From Chamaecyparis obtusa (taxonomy: Eukaryota > Streptophyta > Pinopsida > Cupressales > Cupressaceae), in NCBI GenBank assembly GCA_027943335.1, contig BSBK01004082.1:427501-491500 (forward strand): 64,000 nt of DNA, written 5' to 3'. The position numbers and the translations under genes are program-made. How positions within the stretch are numbered: position 1 is the first letter of the stretch; every line of letters starts with the position of its first letter. The notes under the pieces are model-generated. The model was not told where the DNA came from, did not search any database, and worked only from the letters and a program-made list of their open reading frames with translations. Of the stretch, positions 1 to 12,834 are shown piece after piece.

Positions 1-1658
1 CCCAATAGCATTTCAAAAGAGGCAGATCAGTAGCACATCAAGATTATTGTTAGACCTTCAATTCCTAATAATAATATTAGTTGGCAAGTGTTTGACAATG
101 ATGAACAAATTCTGCAGTTCTTGTTTGAAGAAGATGTCTTTTCAAGGCACAATCAAAAGAGATTATCATAGAACTATGGTGATCAAGTGATACAACTTAG
201 ATCTAATAAGATGCCTAAAGGTCTTGTCACCTTAGAGACTGGCCTGGTAGTCCAACAAGAACATTATGCTGAATTAGAGCTAGACCAGGTAAGAGCCTAC
301 AATTTGGAAAAGTAAACACTAATTCAGAAAAGAAAGCTTACACTAAATTGTTCAGAGAATTCAGTGATGTTTTTGCATGGGGGTATGAAGACCTCAAGGG
401 TTTTGATTCTACCCTTGCTTAGCACACTATTGAATTGGAGCCTAATGCTAAACCAGTAAGGCAAAAGCAAAGGCTTGTTAATCCCAACCTTGAACCACTT
501 ATCCATAAAGAAGTACTCAAACTAATAGAAAGTGGCATCATCTATCCCATAAAACATATTAGTTGGGTTTCCAACCTTGTTCCTATCAAGAAAAAGAATG
601 GGGAGCTGAGGTTATGTGTTGATTTCAAGGATTTGAGCAGAGCCTCATTAAAAGACCGCCATCCACTACCCTCTATGGAACAAATTCTGCAATGTGTCTC
701 TGGATCTAAGAGATTCTCATTCTTGGATGGCTATTCAGGATACAATCAAATCTTAGTGTAAGAAGAGGATCAATATAAGACCGCATTTACAACCAAATGG
801 GGAACCATGGCATATCAGAAGATGCCCTTCAATTTGTCAAATGCAGGTGCTACATTTCAAAACGTAATGGATATGGCCTTTAAGGGCCTCATGTACAAGT
901 TTGTGCTGGTCTACCTAGATGACATAACTATCTACTCGAAGCATGCAGTAAACCACATCAGGCATTTGAGGTGGATTTTTGAAAGATGCAGAGAATTTGG
1001 GATATCCCTTAATCCCAAGAAATGTGTGTTTGCAGTTCATGAAGGAAAACTATTGGGATATGTAGTATCCAAAGAAGGAATTATAGTGGATCCTGAGAGA
1101 ATTGCAGCCATCTTAGAACTACCATTACCACATCACAAGAAAAGTTTCCAATCTTTCATAGGAAAGATTAACTTTGTTAGGAAATTCTTGCCTAACATTG
1201 CAGAGTTACTCAAGCCTTTGATAGCCATGTTGAAGAAAGGTTCAGCCTTCAGTTGGACCAAAGAAGGAAAAGTTAACTTCCAAGCTATTAAAGAAGCCTT
1301 AACAGAAACTCTTGCTCTCCTAAACCCAAATTTCAGTAAGGATTTTATCCTTTATGCTTATGGGGGTCGTGATGCTATATCTACAATGTTGACTCAAGAA
1401 AATGCTAAAGGATTGGTGCAGCCTATTGCTTTCTTTAGCAAAGGTTTAGAAGAGTATGAACAAAGATACTCTTTTGTAGAAAAACATGTTCTTGCTGTGG
1501 TAAATAGCCTCAAAAAATTTAGACATTTGTTGACTCATAGCAAGGTGCATTTGATGGTTACTCATCCAAGTGTCAAAGAATATTTTCTTTCCAAGGACCT
1601 AAGTGAAAAAAGAGCTGGTTGGATCACTAAGGTGATGGAATATGACATAGATATTTAG
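1..1658 (+). pseudogene. Ty3/gypsy polyprotein remnant: reverse transcriptase and RNase H
   Basis: The frame from about 435 to 1658 encodes a Ty3/gypsy reverse transcriptase followed by RNase H. Visible motifs are RLCVDFKDLSRAS, FSFLDGYSGYNQI, YQKMPFNLSNAGATFQ and the catalytic YLDD at about 915-930; after these come LGYVVSKEG and the connection region. The RNase H part holds PIAFFSKGLEEYEQRYSFVEKH. Bases 1-430 hold the protease-RT linker in other frames (an AWGYEDLKGFD-type stretch is readable). In-frame stops at about 421 (before HTIELEP), 762 and 1656 break it, so it cannot make a full polyprotein. The element enters from outside the window, so its gag and 5' LTR are not seen. The MPFxLxNAGATFQ form suggests a non-chromoviral lineage such as Tat, but a tree would be needed. 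Confidence 0.93.
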
Positions 1659-3055
1659 ATTACCAAGCTTGTTAGAGGAAGAGGTTTTTGTGAGCATCTG
1701 GTAGAAGATGGAAGTTCAAAGAAATTGGAATATATAGATGCATCTCTGGTGGTGCATTCTACAGGAGAGCAAGCCAAGCCAGCTAGCTGGTTGCCTAATA
1801 TGATCAATTATTTGAAGACAAGACAATGTCCTGCAGGCCGAGATTCAACAAAAAGGAGGTATTACAGGCTACAATCTATTCCTTTTGTGTTGATAGATGA
1901 AATTATTTTTCGAAAGGATCACAATGGTGTCCTTCGAAGATGCATAGATTCAGAAAGGGTTGCAGATGTCTTATTTGAGTTTCATGATGGAGCTTCTAGT
2001 GGCCATTTCTCTCCTAGGACTACAACTTTTAAGATCATGAGGGCTAGATATTACTGGCAATCTATCTTCAAAGATAGTCATGATTATGTTAGAAGATGCA
2101 TCAAATGTGCTATTTTTGCAGGGAAAGAAAGATTTGCAACTCTGCCCCTACAGCCAGTCAAAGCAGAGCAACCCTTCATGAAGTGGGGTATAGATTTCAT
2201 TGGCATGATTAACCCTCTATCTAGTGCAAGACACAAGTGGATAATCACTGCAACTGATTATTTCACTAGGTGGATAGAGATAGTTGCTTTAAAAGAAGCC
2301 AATGAGAGTGTTGCTTTAAGTTTTTATGATGACATCATTCATAGATTTAGCATTCCAAATTCTATAGTTTCAGACAATGCATTAGCATTTACAAGCCTCA
2401 AAGTCTCAGAGTGGGCAGTCAAGAAGGGCATCTATCTAAATACAAGTTCCAATTACTATCCTTAGGGGAATGGTTTGGCAGAATCAACAAATAAGAATCT
2501 AATTAGAATAATCAAAAGGACCCTGAAAGATAGTTAGAGGGACTGGCATATGAAATTAAGATCTACCTTGTGGTTGGATAGAATTACTCCAAATAAAATC
2601 ATTGTAATTCCCCATACATGTTGGTTTATGGTAGAGAGGCCAAGTTATCTATTTCAACTGAATTACCAGCCTTGGACTTGGCCACTCAGTATGCCTTGTT
2701 TGAAGAAAATGATCCTATGCGAATCAGATATGCCCAGTTGATGGAGCTAGAAGAGCTCAAAGATAAATCAATGCAGGATATGGCATTCCATTAGAGTCAA
2801 ACAAAGAGAAGCTTTGATAAAAGAGCCAGGAGTAGAGACTTCAAGGTTGGAGATCTAGTTCTCAAATGGGATGAGTTCAGGTCAAAACCTGGCAAGCACA
2901 CAAAGTTTGATTCCTTTTGGGGTGGGCCATTTGTTATAACAGAGTGCAGAGGATCCAACACTTTTCAACTTTCAACCCTTGAAGGAGATGCCCTGCCAAT
3001 CTCAGTGAATGGTTTCCACTTGAAGCCTTGCTTTGAGGTTAATCCCTCTCTGTAG
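1659..3055 (+). pseudogene. Ty3/gypsy polyprotein remnant: integrase
   Basis: This continues the same frame into integrase. The zinc-binding HHCC module is seen as HDGASSGHF followed by CIKCAIF (about 1983-2115). The core has WGIDFIG (first Asp), SDNALAF (second Asp) and YYP-stop-GNGLAES (Glu), with the stop at about 2463 inside the last motif. Further stops occur near 2535 and 2793, and the frame shifts near 2600-2630, after which YAQLMELEELKDKS and KVGDLVLKWDEF are readable. The C-terminus has FWGGPFVITECRGSNTFQLS and ends at a TAG at 3053-3055. No chromodomain follows. A dead copy, in order and on one strand with the RT before it. Confidence 0.9.
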
Positions 3056-4808
3056 GTCCTTCTTGTAAATCCTTGTAAATATTTTTCCTGCTTTTGTCAT
3101 GCCCATCGAAAAGCCAGACTAAATCACACCCATTTTTATTTTTTTTTAAATGAATAGTTTGATCTAAAATAATGTTGCAGGTTAACAGGGTGATCTTTGG
3201 CAAAAGTTCTCAAAGGCTCTGAATAATCAAATTGTTAACCTATGACGGTCTCCGAAAGGACACTAGCAGATAAAGTTATAACCAGGGAATTTAACTAAGG
3301 CGGTGAGGTTGCAACTAATTTCAATAGGGTTAGAATGAACGATTCTCGATTAGCATTAGGTGATGCCAACAAGGTCTATCCAAGGATTCCTAGTTAGGTT
3401 AACCAATCATTATTTGTATTTTGAGAGTGACCCTTTTCAAAGAATTAACTATAGATTATCTACTCATGATTAGGTCACCCTTCTAGTTATTACTAGATTA
3501 CATCCTAGGAGAGTCTAATTCTCATAATTTAGTTTATCAATGTTACCAAGAGGTTTTCAATGATAAGAGGTCTTGATAAATCGAATTAACGTACAATTCG
3601 TTGTTTTAGCAATCACATAGGTTATTAGGGTCAAAAGAACATTGTCTAGAAAATCATTTAAATGATGTTCTTATAAATATTGATTATCGATTTTGATATG
3701 CTTAACTAACATCATCTTGTTATATTAAAGTTATAAGTTAATGTATATTGATCCAAAATATGTCAAGTTATAACAACCAATTAAATGATTATTACAATTA
3801 TATGAGACATATATAATTAAGCTAATGATAAAATATCAATTAATTGATATGAATATTAACCAATTTATAAAACTATACATATCATTAAATAATATATTTA
3901 ATAAATAATAATAATTAAGTAATATATATATATATATATTAATTAATAAATGTTTATAATATAATAACTAATTAATAAAGTATTAATTAATTATTATATT
4001 ATAATATATTAATTATTAATACATATACATTAAATAGTACTACAATAAAATTTTAATAAACCAAACTTATTAAAACAACAACTAAATAAAACAATAAAAG
4101 TTTACTAAGAAATTATCCTAAGCTAAGCAAAATTACCACTTATAAATCTACCTAAGCTACATATTAATCACCCCTAAACCTAGCTAAAAACACCATTCCC
4201 CTTCTAGGTTCACGTGACAAGAGAGAGAGGGGGGGAAAAGTCAACCCTATCCTATAACTAGAGGGGCGCATAATAAGGGAATAGGAGTGTTAATGAAGGC
4301 ATCGTGGAGGAGTAAATTTAGGGGGGTCCACTTAAGTATTCAAACACATATCCTAAGCAAACAATGAAAAACAATCCCCAAACCTTGCGCAAGTTTCAAG
4401 GGGGTAAGAAAAGATGGGGACATGGGGGTTTGGGTTTGCACCCCATACCAAAGACTAAGTACAATCTGCAACATAGGGAGCCAGCGCATGTTGTAAGGAG
4501 TGGGGAGTTGGGGATAACATGGGGATGTGGGTCCCTTCCTATCTCCTAACACAAAGACCAAGTAGAACTCATGCAGGCAAGGAGATAAGGTGTTTGTTTG
4601 GGAGGAGAGATTTATGATAGCAAGTACATATTTTGAAAAGTGCAGTGGCCAATGTAACCAAGGCTCATTCAATGCAAGGTCTAGTCTTCTCATCCCCTGC
4701 GCCAACTTATGGAGATGTGAAAAAGTGAGAAGATTAATATATAAATTATTATTATATTTGTTTTGAATACAAGTGGCAAATTTAATGTTTTAATATTGTC
4801 TGTGGCAA
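3056..4808. other. gene-free stretch after gypsy pol, possible start of its 3' LTR
   Basis: No coding region is supported. A 3' LTR of the gypsy element may start at the TGTCATGCCC at 3095, about 40 bases past the pol stop, but no second copy is present to confirm it. 3660-4060 is extremely A/T-rich with (TA)n runs near 3925. A 121-codon minus-strand ORF at 4340-4705 has no recognisable domain and overlaps an open plus frame, so it is not called. Confidence 0.5.
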
Positions 4809-4845
4809 GGAATTTGTATGGGAATTATTTTCCCATACAAATTCC
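4809..4845. repeat. perfect 16-bp inverted repeat (hairpin)
   Basis: The arm GGAATTTGTATGGGAA (4809-4824) is followed by a 5-base spacer and its exact reverse complement (4830-4845). Both arms are unbroken, unusual among the decayed sequence around it. It may be a foldback or a structured RNA element; nothing beside it indicates a function. Confidence 0.8.
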
Positions 4846-7800
4846 AGAGACCTGTAGGTCTCCATTTGCCAATTTTTTTTATTTTTCTTATAACTTGCTT
4901 GGAAACTTGATTTTATTGAAAATCATTTTATCTTACACACCTAAATTTATTTGATGATTTAGTTTTGTTATAGAGAGAAAGTTGATTTCTTTCCTAACAT
5001 TATTGTTTCAATAAAATGCTTTAATACTATACATATTCAATTTCATGTTTACAAAGTAAACTAATGGTTCCTCATCCAAATTAACATGACTAGTTTACAA
5101 TTTTACTTGCATGGATAAAAGGTGGAAATTAGAGATTGGTTTATCACTTGAATCATATACCTCTACATACATTGATCCTAGAACAAGATTGATAACATTA
5201 TGAAAACTCTTTTTTCATTCCAATAGCCTTCTCTTTTGCAATACATTGTAAATACCATTTAGCAATGAAGGAAATCTATTCTACATTTTCAACACAACAT
5301 AACCATACTCTATTATTTTCTTAAACAGAAACTACATCTTTCCATTACTATCTCAAAGAGAAACTTCAAGAAACATCATTTGATATTCTATTCAATGCTT
5401 TGAGAAACTTCATAATTACATTAGAAAACACCCTATTCTATAATCTTTGCTTTTCATAAGAACAAGATTATGTCATTTCATAAATGAACTATCAACAAGA
5501 TTTACAAAACTTTCTCACAACTCATAACAACAACACTTGATTCAATACATGACTTGGAGATTCATCTCCACTACAATAACAATTTACAACCTTTACATAA
5601 TTTTCACAAAACACATAGGACAAATAGTGCCTCTCCTTCCAATCCTGCAAAAGCAACCTGAAAGAAACAAGTCAAAAGAAACCATGGTACTCTCCTCCCT
5701 ACCATAGGTCCAAATAGATGGACCACCCCTGAGCTAGGGGAGTTCAAGCCAACCAGGTGACAAAACATACACATTCCTCTTTACATTTACTTCCACATAA
5801 TCATTTACTCAACAACTTCAATTGAAACCACAAAAATCACAACAATACATATTAAGGAAAGCTTCCCTACCCATGGCTTTCATAAGAGGCTTAACCACAA
5901 GCCTTCAATGGGTGAAGGTGGACTAAGTACTCCTTTGGGAGAAAAAGGGTTTGCATTATAACATGCCTTCAACAAGGCTCAATATACCAAATACTCTTCA
6001 TTGGCACACATGGCCAAGATCACAAAACAACCTCCTTATGCCCCCCAAATTTTAAGCAAAACCCATCCATGGAGCCCATACATCCATGGTGCATTACCCT
6101 CTTTACACATGAGGGACTCTCCACCATTGGAGCTGTCCATTGAACCCCTTCACCCTCAAGGATTTGTCTTCCCATCCCATGGGTGAGTGAGTCCTTGCAC
6201 AACCCCAAAAATCTTGACTCCACACAACACAAAGAGAACAAAAACAAGAAAATCAAACAAGCTCAAGAGAGCATGAATCACTTAGACTCCAAAACAAACT
6301 TCAAAAGAACAACAAGATTCACAAGCATAAACTCTCAAGAATAAAACACTGGAACTCATACAATACACCAATACATATTTTTCTCCAATACTTGCATAAA
6401 CAAAACATTAAGCAAATGAGTAAGTGAGCCACCAACCTTGGTCCAAGATAATGAGTCAAGTATTGGGAGTGTCTCCTATATCCAAGCTCTCTTCTCTATC
6501 CTACTCCAAGCTCCTTAGTTGTCTCCAAAATTGGAGAGTGGGTGATTAGGGAGCACCCTCCAAGTTTTCCACTAAAATAGGCTCTTCACCTTCTCCCATG
6601 CCCTTGGGTGTAGTGGGAGTTTCCTATTGGATGATCTAACCAAGGTATTCCAACTTTCCCTAAATGGAACTCTAAAAAGTGAATGGGGAAGAGTAATGGA
6701 AGCTTTTTGACTCAAGAGTTCCCATGTGACTTTGGGATTTTCGCAACTTTTCAAAAATTCACTTTTGGAGGGCTTCCCAAGGTGCTCCTAGGGTGTCCTA
6801 TGGTTAAAAGGGTCCCTTACCCATAGGTATAACCCATGGGCCTTCCATTTTATGAAAAGAAACCTTCTTGGAGTCAATTTGACCCCTCAAAACCCAACCC
6901 CAAGGTGAAATTCGCAATTCAAAGTGATGTGACCAACTATTGGTGTTCTAACCAAGTTGAGGTATGGGGAAGACCAACTTGTACTAGGTTGGATGGTGAC
7001 ATTCATCTTCTCCATGTGGAATCTTGCCAACTCACATCACAAGAACATGTGTCAATTGACACTACAATACCATACACATAATTACTTGGCAAGTCCACTA
7101 AACAATGTAACAACATAAAACATTTACTCTTTTAAATACATTCATAATCATTTCACTTCAAAAAATAAAATACATTACAAAGGCCTTGTATCCCTTTGGG
7201 ACACAACCTTGGTGTCACGGGAATAGTACAAATATGTTGGCTTGACTCCCCCTAATCCATGGTTTATACCTACACACTTGAGACGAACATCAGTAGTCCC
7301 GAGAAATAATAATACCAATGAAAAGTGCAAAACTCAATCATAACTCAATTAACTATCAAGGTATTATATCATCACAATAAATCATTTATCAATTTCATCC
7401 ATACCTAACATTAGGCACAATTAGGAATTCATCATTTCCTAAGCTACTAATTTCCAACAGAATTCACATTTACTTATAATAGAACAATGGCCATGATTTT
7501 CACAGTCTAAGATACTCAACTTTTAAATTATGAATACTAACATCAATAGATCAAGGTTCATCTTTACAACACAACATCATAATAATAAAGGCTACACATT
7601 CATCTATAACATAACTAGTAATCACCACATAGTTCATTTGTTTTCTTCTATCGCTTAATTCAATAATATCCTGGTACTCGAATAATTGCATTAGTCTTTC
7701 ACATTATAGCTAAACCAATTTTGCATAATTTGACATCATTATTCAATTGCATAATTCATCATCATTATTCAATTGTATCCCTAATCATTGTAATACTCAA

Positions 7801-8289
7801 TTCAAAGGAGTCTAATCTCATTCAAATATTTTTACAACATTCATCTTACTAACTCATCCAAAACATTATCCTAAACATGAAAGCCATCTAGCTTAATCCA
7901 CCCATATTATGTTAACATGGAAATTAAATCAAATTCAGTGATTCCTTCATAGTAGGGTCACAATTTCCTTAGGTCTAATTTATCTCAAAATTAAGTAACT
8001 AACATTAAGATCATAACACTTCTTATAAGCCATTCTTAGTCATATACTTCAATTATTTCTTTTATTGTGCCCTTGGCACTCAAGGTACACTTATTGTTCT
8101 TAATTTAAGTTACAACTTATTTGCCCATTAACTTTTCCCTTTCGAATAATCTCCAAGTTCCTATCTTTCACTTTTAGTCTATTTACATTATAGAAAATAT
8201 AAAATTTATAATACACCAATATCCGTATTCAATTTTTATTTTTATTCTTTTTTAAATTTTTTTTTGTTCCCTTAAGAGATTAGATTGAA
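4846..8289. other. gene-free A/T-rich DNA
   Basis: Only short ORFs without domains are seen, often open on both strands over the same bases. If the LTR proposed at 8303-8466 is real, this would be the internal region of a non-coding or fully decayed minus-strand retroelement. I see no RNA gene or clear repeat here. Confidence 0.5.
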
Positions 8290-8466
8290 GGCTTTGATAA
8301 CGAGGACAGGGCCCCACAAGGATTTTCTAGAACATCCAACTATACTAAACCTTATCTTTTTATAATAAAATCCAAGTGCATCTCATAGTCTCAACATGCA
8401 GTCCTAGCACCTAAAATCCATCAGGGTGATCCAACTATCAGAGGGAAAACATGAGGGGCCTTACAG
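8290..8466 (-). mobile_element. possible short LTR with primer-binding-like site, minus strand
   Basis: Read on the minus strand, a block starts TGTAAGGCCCC at 8466 and runs about 164 bases to 8303. It is followed at once by CGTTATCAAAGCC (8302-8290), which resembles the plant initiator-Met primer-binding site TGGTATCAGAGCC with two or three changes. The A/T-rich DNA to the left would then be internal. No partner LTR was found, so this is tentative. Confidence 0.35.
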
Positions 8467-8664
8467 CTTTCTTCTAGCTTTCTAGTTTAGTTTTTCCCTA
8501 TTTTCCCAAGAAGTGCATGTGCACAGGTTTGTCTTCCCGGTTTAGTTTTTGTCCCTATCCCTGTCAAGTTTTTGTGCTCAAGAGATAACCCCATGCCCAA
8601 TGGATTTTGTCAAGGCAATTGGTCTAAATGTCTAGTAGGCTGACATCCTGCAGAGGTCGCCAAA

Positions 8665-11100
8665 ATGTTGCCCAAATATTCCCTATCATTCTTTTTTGGC
8701 CACAGTCCTATTTTTTCCAAATGAAATGCTCATGTGTTGAGAGTCCAGTGTGTTTTCAACCTCCTCTCTATAGGCTTGGGCTATTTCTGCCTCTCCACTC
8801 TAAAAATTTAGTGTGTTTTCGGCCTTCGCTTGAAAACCCTCTATGTTTTTGACACACTGTCTGTGTTTTCAGACCTAAGCATGCAACTCTTATAGGTGGG
8901 TCCCAGTTCAATACAAAAAAGATCTGACAGCTATCACATGATCACATGGGATCTTTTGATCCCATGAGATGATGCGACAACCGTTGATGCGGTATTGGTG
9001 GTCGGCGGTCAGGATCAGTAGTCAAGACAAGCGCCAGTGGTTATCGGGTAGCATCTTCTGGTTAGTTGCATGATCGCATGGGCTCTTCTGAGCCCATGCA
9101 CCCATGCAACTAACTGCCTATGGTTATAGTGGTTACAAGCCGGCAGTGTTGAAGGCAAGGGTCACAGGTTGACGTGGTCGCATGATCACATAGGCCTTCC
9201 TGGCCACATGCGATCATGCGACAAGTGATAGGCAATCCGATTTCAATCAGTGGCGGTCAGTGGCTAGCATCATGTAGTTGGTCACATGATCTCATGGGCT
9301 CTTCCGAGCCCATGTGACCATGTGACAAACCGTCAGCAGTTAGAATGTTTTTGGGCGGTGTTGTTGTGGGTCCATGGTAGGGTGCTGAGGTGTTTGCTGA
9401 TGTGGTAGTCAGACTGAATGGGGGAGTGACACGTGGTAGTTCTAGGCTCAGGGTTGGCAAGCTTTGCACAGTTGCATAGTTGGAGGTGGGCCTGGCTCTA
9501 GGTTCGGTTAGGTAATCTCATAATTAAAGGATGGATATTCTTTCTATCTGGCGATTACGAGACTTTCCTTAGTCGGGTAATCTCCCGACAGAGGAGAATA
9601 TGCCAAAAAGGTAACGCGACTCAGCGACTACCATCAGATGAAGCAAGGATCAACAATTTTTGTGTGGTTTCTAAGGGGTTCTCGGGGTTAAGAAAGAAAC
9701 AAGTGATTTAGCGACTAGAGGAGAAAGGTGACCCGAGGTGAAACCGGGGTTAAGTTTGCAGTGCGATCGTAAGCTCGAGCTTTTGTGGCAAAGCGGAGGT
9801 GAATTTTCTAAGGGTTGTCGCATGATCGCATGAAGCCTTTTGGGCTCATGCGATCATGTGATCGCTGACTTTTCAAAGCCGTGTGGTCAGCTCCTATTGG
9901 GCCACATGGAAAGCTTGATAGGTGGATTTTTTTTTGCGGGCCCCAAGTGTCTTGTGCGGTAGCAGAGGTAGATTTTAAAGGAATTGTCGCATGATCGCAT
10001 GAAGGTTTTTTAGCTCATGCGATCATGTGACCGTTGACATTTTCAAAGGGGGCATTTTTTTTGTGGGGCCAGACTTTGTTGGCGGAGATTTAGCGGAGGA
10101 CATTTCTTTTCCTTCTAACTTGATGGTGTTCATAAAGGTTTCTTTGTTCGCCAAGCTAGTGGATATGATTTAGCAAGGCCTCCAGACTTGGCAAAGAGCG
10201 CGGTTGCACAGTTAGCTTGTGTCGTGTAGTCACCAGATGTAGCCTGAGGTTAAGAAAGGATAATATGACTCAATGACCAAAGGTAAAAGTGAACCTAGGG
10301 TTAACCCAAGGTTATTCTTGCAGTCAACGCCAATATTTTGGTGGTGCTGCCAGCGGTTATCGGGTAACCTCTAACGGTTGGTCGCATGATCGCATGGGCT
10401 TTTCTGAGTCCATGCAACCATACGACAAGCTGTTAGCAGCTGCAGGTGGTGGGTCTCGCAGGTCCAGGTGATCATGTGTCAAGCGGTGGCAGTATTCAAT
10501 GAAGCTTGTCACATGATTGCATGAGGTTTTTTTAGCTCATGCGATGATGCGACCAGTGGTTTTTTTTAAGCGGTGCATCTATTTTTTGCGGGTTATCTTC
10601 CAAGGTGAATATTGGCAACTACAGGTAGCTGAGCAATTGATGTTGCAGGACACACACAGTTATGAGGGGATGATGAAAGAGGTGTGGGCGGCCATCAGGG
10701 GTCATTTCTTGTCTCTACGTGGGATCGGATTTTGCGCATTCATGGCAGTATGGGCTTGCAAGGAGGTAGATGGATGAGTTTTTTTTGCAATTTGATCAAT
10801 TCAGGCATGGCCACGCAAAGAAGATATCTTATCAGTTGAGATATTTACAGAGCACATTTATGATCAGACATGACTGGCCTAGGGTTGATTATTATATTGT
10901 AAAATCTATGTAGCCCTAAAGGTTTGATTCCTGCCTGCATGCAGGGGATGTATAAAATTTGTTTTTGGAGCCTGTAGTGCTCAGAATTTACATTTTGTAA
11001 AAAGAAAGGCTCTTTCTTGGGAACCTATTTGTGGCATTTCTTCTTGCCCTCTAGTTTTCCACATTTTGTAAATTCCCATTGATAATACAAGTATTGCAGA
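8665..11100 (+). mobile_element. LTR-like block carrying eight 46-bp palindromes
   Basis: A GC-richer block beginning near TGTTGCCCAAATATTCC (8665). Its first 300 bases share wording with the start of the 3.1-kb LTRs at 47115 and 52391, for example GTGTTTTCGGCCTTCG near 8810 and repeated 'GTGTTTT' phrases. Eight palindromes of the same family follow. No coding frame is supported. I read it as a solo or truncated LTR of a divergent relative of the E1/E2 family, plus orientation. Its right edge is not defined; 11100 is where the resemblance fades. Confidence 0.55.
8932..10553. repeat. cluster of eight 46-bp imperfect palindromes
   Basis: Palindromes at 8932-8978, 9065-9110 (arms extend to 9061-9114), 9177-9222, 9281-9326, 9817-9862, 9986-10031, 10381-10426 and 10508-10553. 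Each has outer arms like GTCGCATGATCGCATG ending in CATGCGATCATGCGAC, and an inner, copy-specific pair of short arms (for example GGGCTC and GAGCCC) around a loop of 4-6 bases. Spacing between copies is irregular (about 60 to 490 bases). All but the first are 46 bp. Confidence 0.88.
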
Positions 11101-12834
11101 GGTAGTTTGTGACAATCCTTCATCTCCTTGTGCTTCCCTGTTTGCATTATCTCTTATTGGATTGAGGTTTATGAATGTTGTTAATGGAGATTGGGGTTCC
11201 TGGTCCCTCTCACTTTCTATGATTTGTGTGTTTCCTGTATCTGATCTAATTTAGGTGTTTTGTGGGTATACTACAGCCCCTAGCAGCCTTATCTCATTCC
11301 TACACCTAGTTGCAGAAAAGGATGTTTGTTTGCAGGTCATAGGTTGAGTCCCCTGTTCACACCCTCCTATGAAATACTTATGCAAGCCTATTCAGTAAGT
11401 TGTAATCTCTTGGACCTGATTCCTTCATTGGTTTCATCCCTCTATACTGAGATCCAAACCCAAGTTCAGTGCATCACCTAGTAGGTAGATTTACTTTCAG
11501 TCATTTCCTTTCATGTACTCCTTCTATCCCTTTCCCTCAAAAGTTTACATTTCATGTTAAGAGAAAATCTAGGTGACTATCCAAGAGGAACTAGCCTAGA
11601 ACCTGGAGATCTTATCTCGGTTAGCAAAAGGTCCCACAACCTTGAGATGATTCCCTTGTTATACTGAGTTATCAAGACTATGAGAGCTTGAGATCAGAGG
11701 CACAAATTTAGTTTATAACAAGTCTCGCAAGCAAGATTAAAGCGGCTTCGCTCTACACAGTATCGAAGCGTGTTCATGGCACGAGGCCAAGGAAAAAATA
11801 CAACTATGTCTTTTGAGGCTTTAACCTCATGGAAGCTTCAAATTTTAAAGTGGAGTGGAAAAGTCAGTTTAAGACTTGTCCCCACTTGGGTCGTTCTTGA
11901 GAGCTTTTTACCTCTCTGACATGCCCTCTAAAGGATTAATTGAAATATGAGGTTGGGGACCATAGGATCTGGGTTTTTGATTCTCTGAAAGAGAAGAGCA
12001 TAATCCCCTAACGTTTTCCTTTTCCCTATCCAAGACACACCGAGCAGTATTAAACTAGAGACAGTACGCAAACTGGAACCAAGGAAGACACTTTTTGGAT
12101 TTCTTGTTCTCCTAAGAAGGAGAAGAGCATAATCCCTTGAGTATTTTCCTCAATGGTAATAGATGCACGTACCTATTAAAATAGGTGCCTATGAAAATGA
12201 AAATAAATCTAAGAAAATTAAATATTTTCTTGACATACATTAGGCAACCTACAAAACCACTTATTAGAGATTTTTGTAGAATGAGCTTTCTTTGACTAGC
12301 GAATTCTCTAAAAGTAGGGTTATCTGCAAGAGATGGCTTACAATTAAAGACAAGAAAGGCCAAGGAATTGGGTTTTTATGCTTAATCTTCATCTTTCATC
12401 CTACACAGATATCATTAGGCTACCAAAGATAATCAAAAACAAAAAGCATCAATTGTTAGGATTAGTAGTCAGTAGAAATCTAAAATCAAAATCTCCAAAA
12501 ACTGCACAAAAGTATGATATGACTATGCAAAACTAGCATCTAAATTCATACGATTTTCTATACCTTCCCACATGACAATCAGGAAATGATATGACAATGG
12601 GTCTATGCTCATATGATAATTTAACTTCCAAATGACACTACCTAACAACCCATACAACAATCCAAAATGTTGTTTGTCATACAACAACTAGAAGACTTTG
12701 ATACGACTTTCTGAAATGTCGTACAAAATCATACAGAGGAAAAAAATAAAAATTGAAGCTTGAATGAAATTGTCAGAAAATGATAAAATCAAAAATGGAA
12801 ACCCATTGCAGGGCCCCATGGTGGGAGCCAAAAA
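11101..12834. other. gene-free stretch
   Basis: No coding region is supported; minus-strand ORFs at 12112-12363 and 12688-12873 have no recognisable domain. The right end (about 12800-12834) looks like a primer-binding region for the LTR that follows: read on the minus strand, TTTTTGGCTCCCACCATGGG directly abuts the LTR edge. Confidence 0.5.

Noticed and set aside
1..3055. An integrated plant pararetrovirus
   Set aside because: The order RT, RNase H, HHCC-DDE integrase is that of a Ty3/gypsy retrotransposon; pararetroviruses lack integrase.
4340..4705. 121-residue minus-strand ORF
   Set aside because: No domain, low-complexity flanks and an open plus frame over the same bases; length is within what chance gives here.
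6001..6256. Overlapping ORFs on both strands near 6.0-6.3 kb
   Set aside because: Open on both strands at once, no recognised motif and no splice context.
8932..10553. A CRISPR array
   Set aside because: The 46-bp units are palindromes with irregular spacing of about 60 to 490 bases and varying centres, embedded in LTR-like plant DNA with no cas genes.
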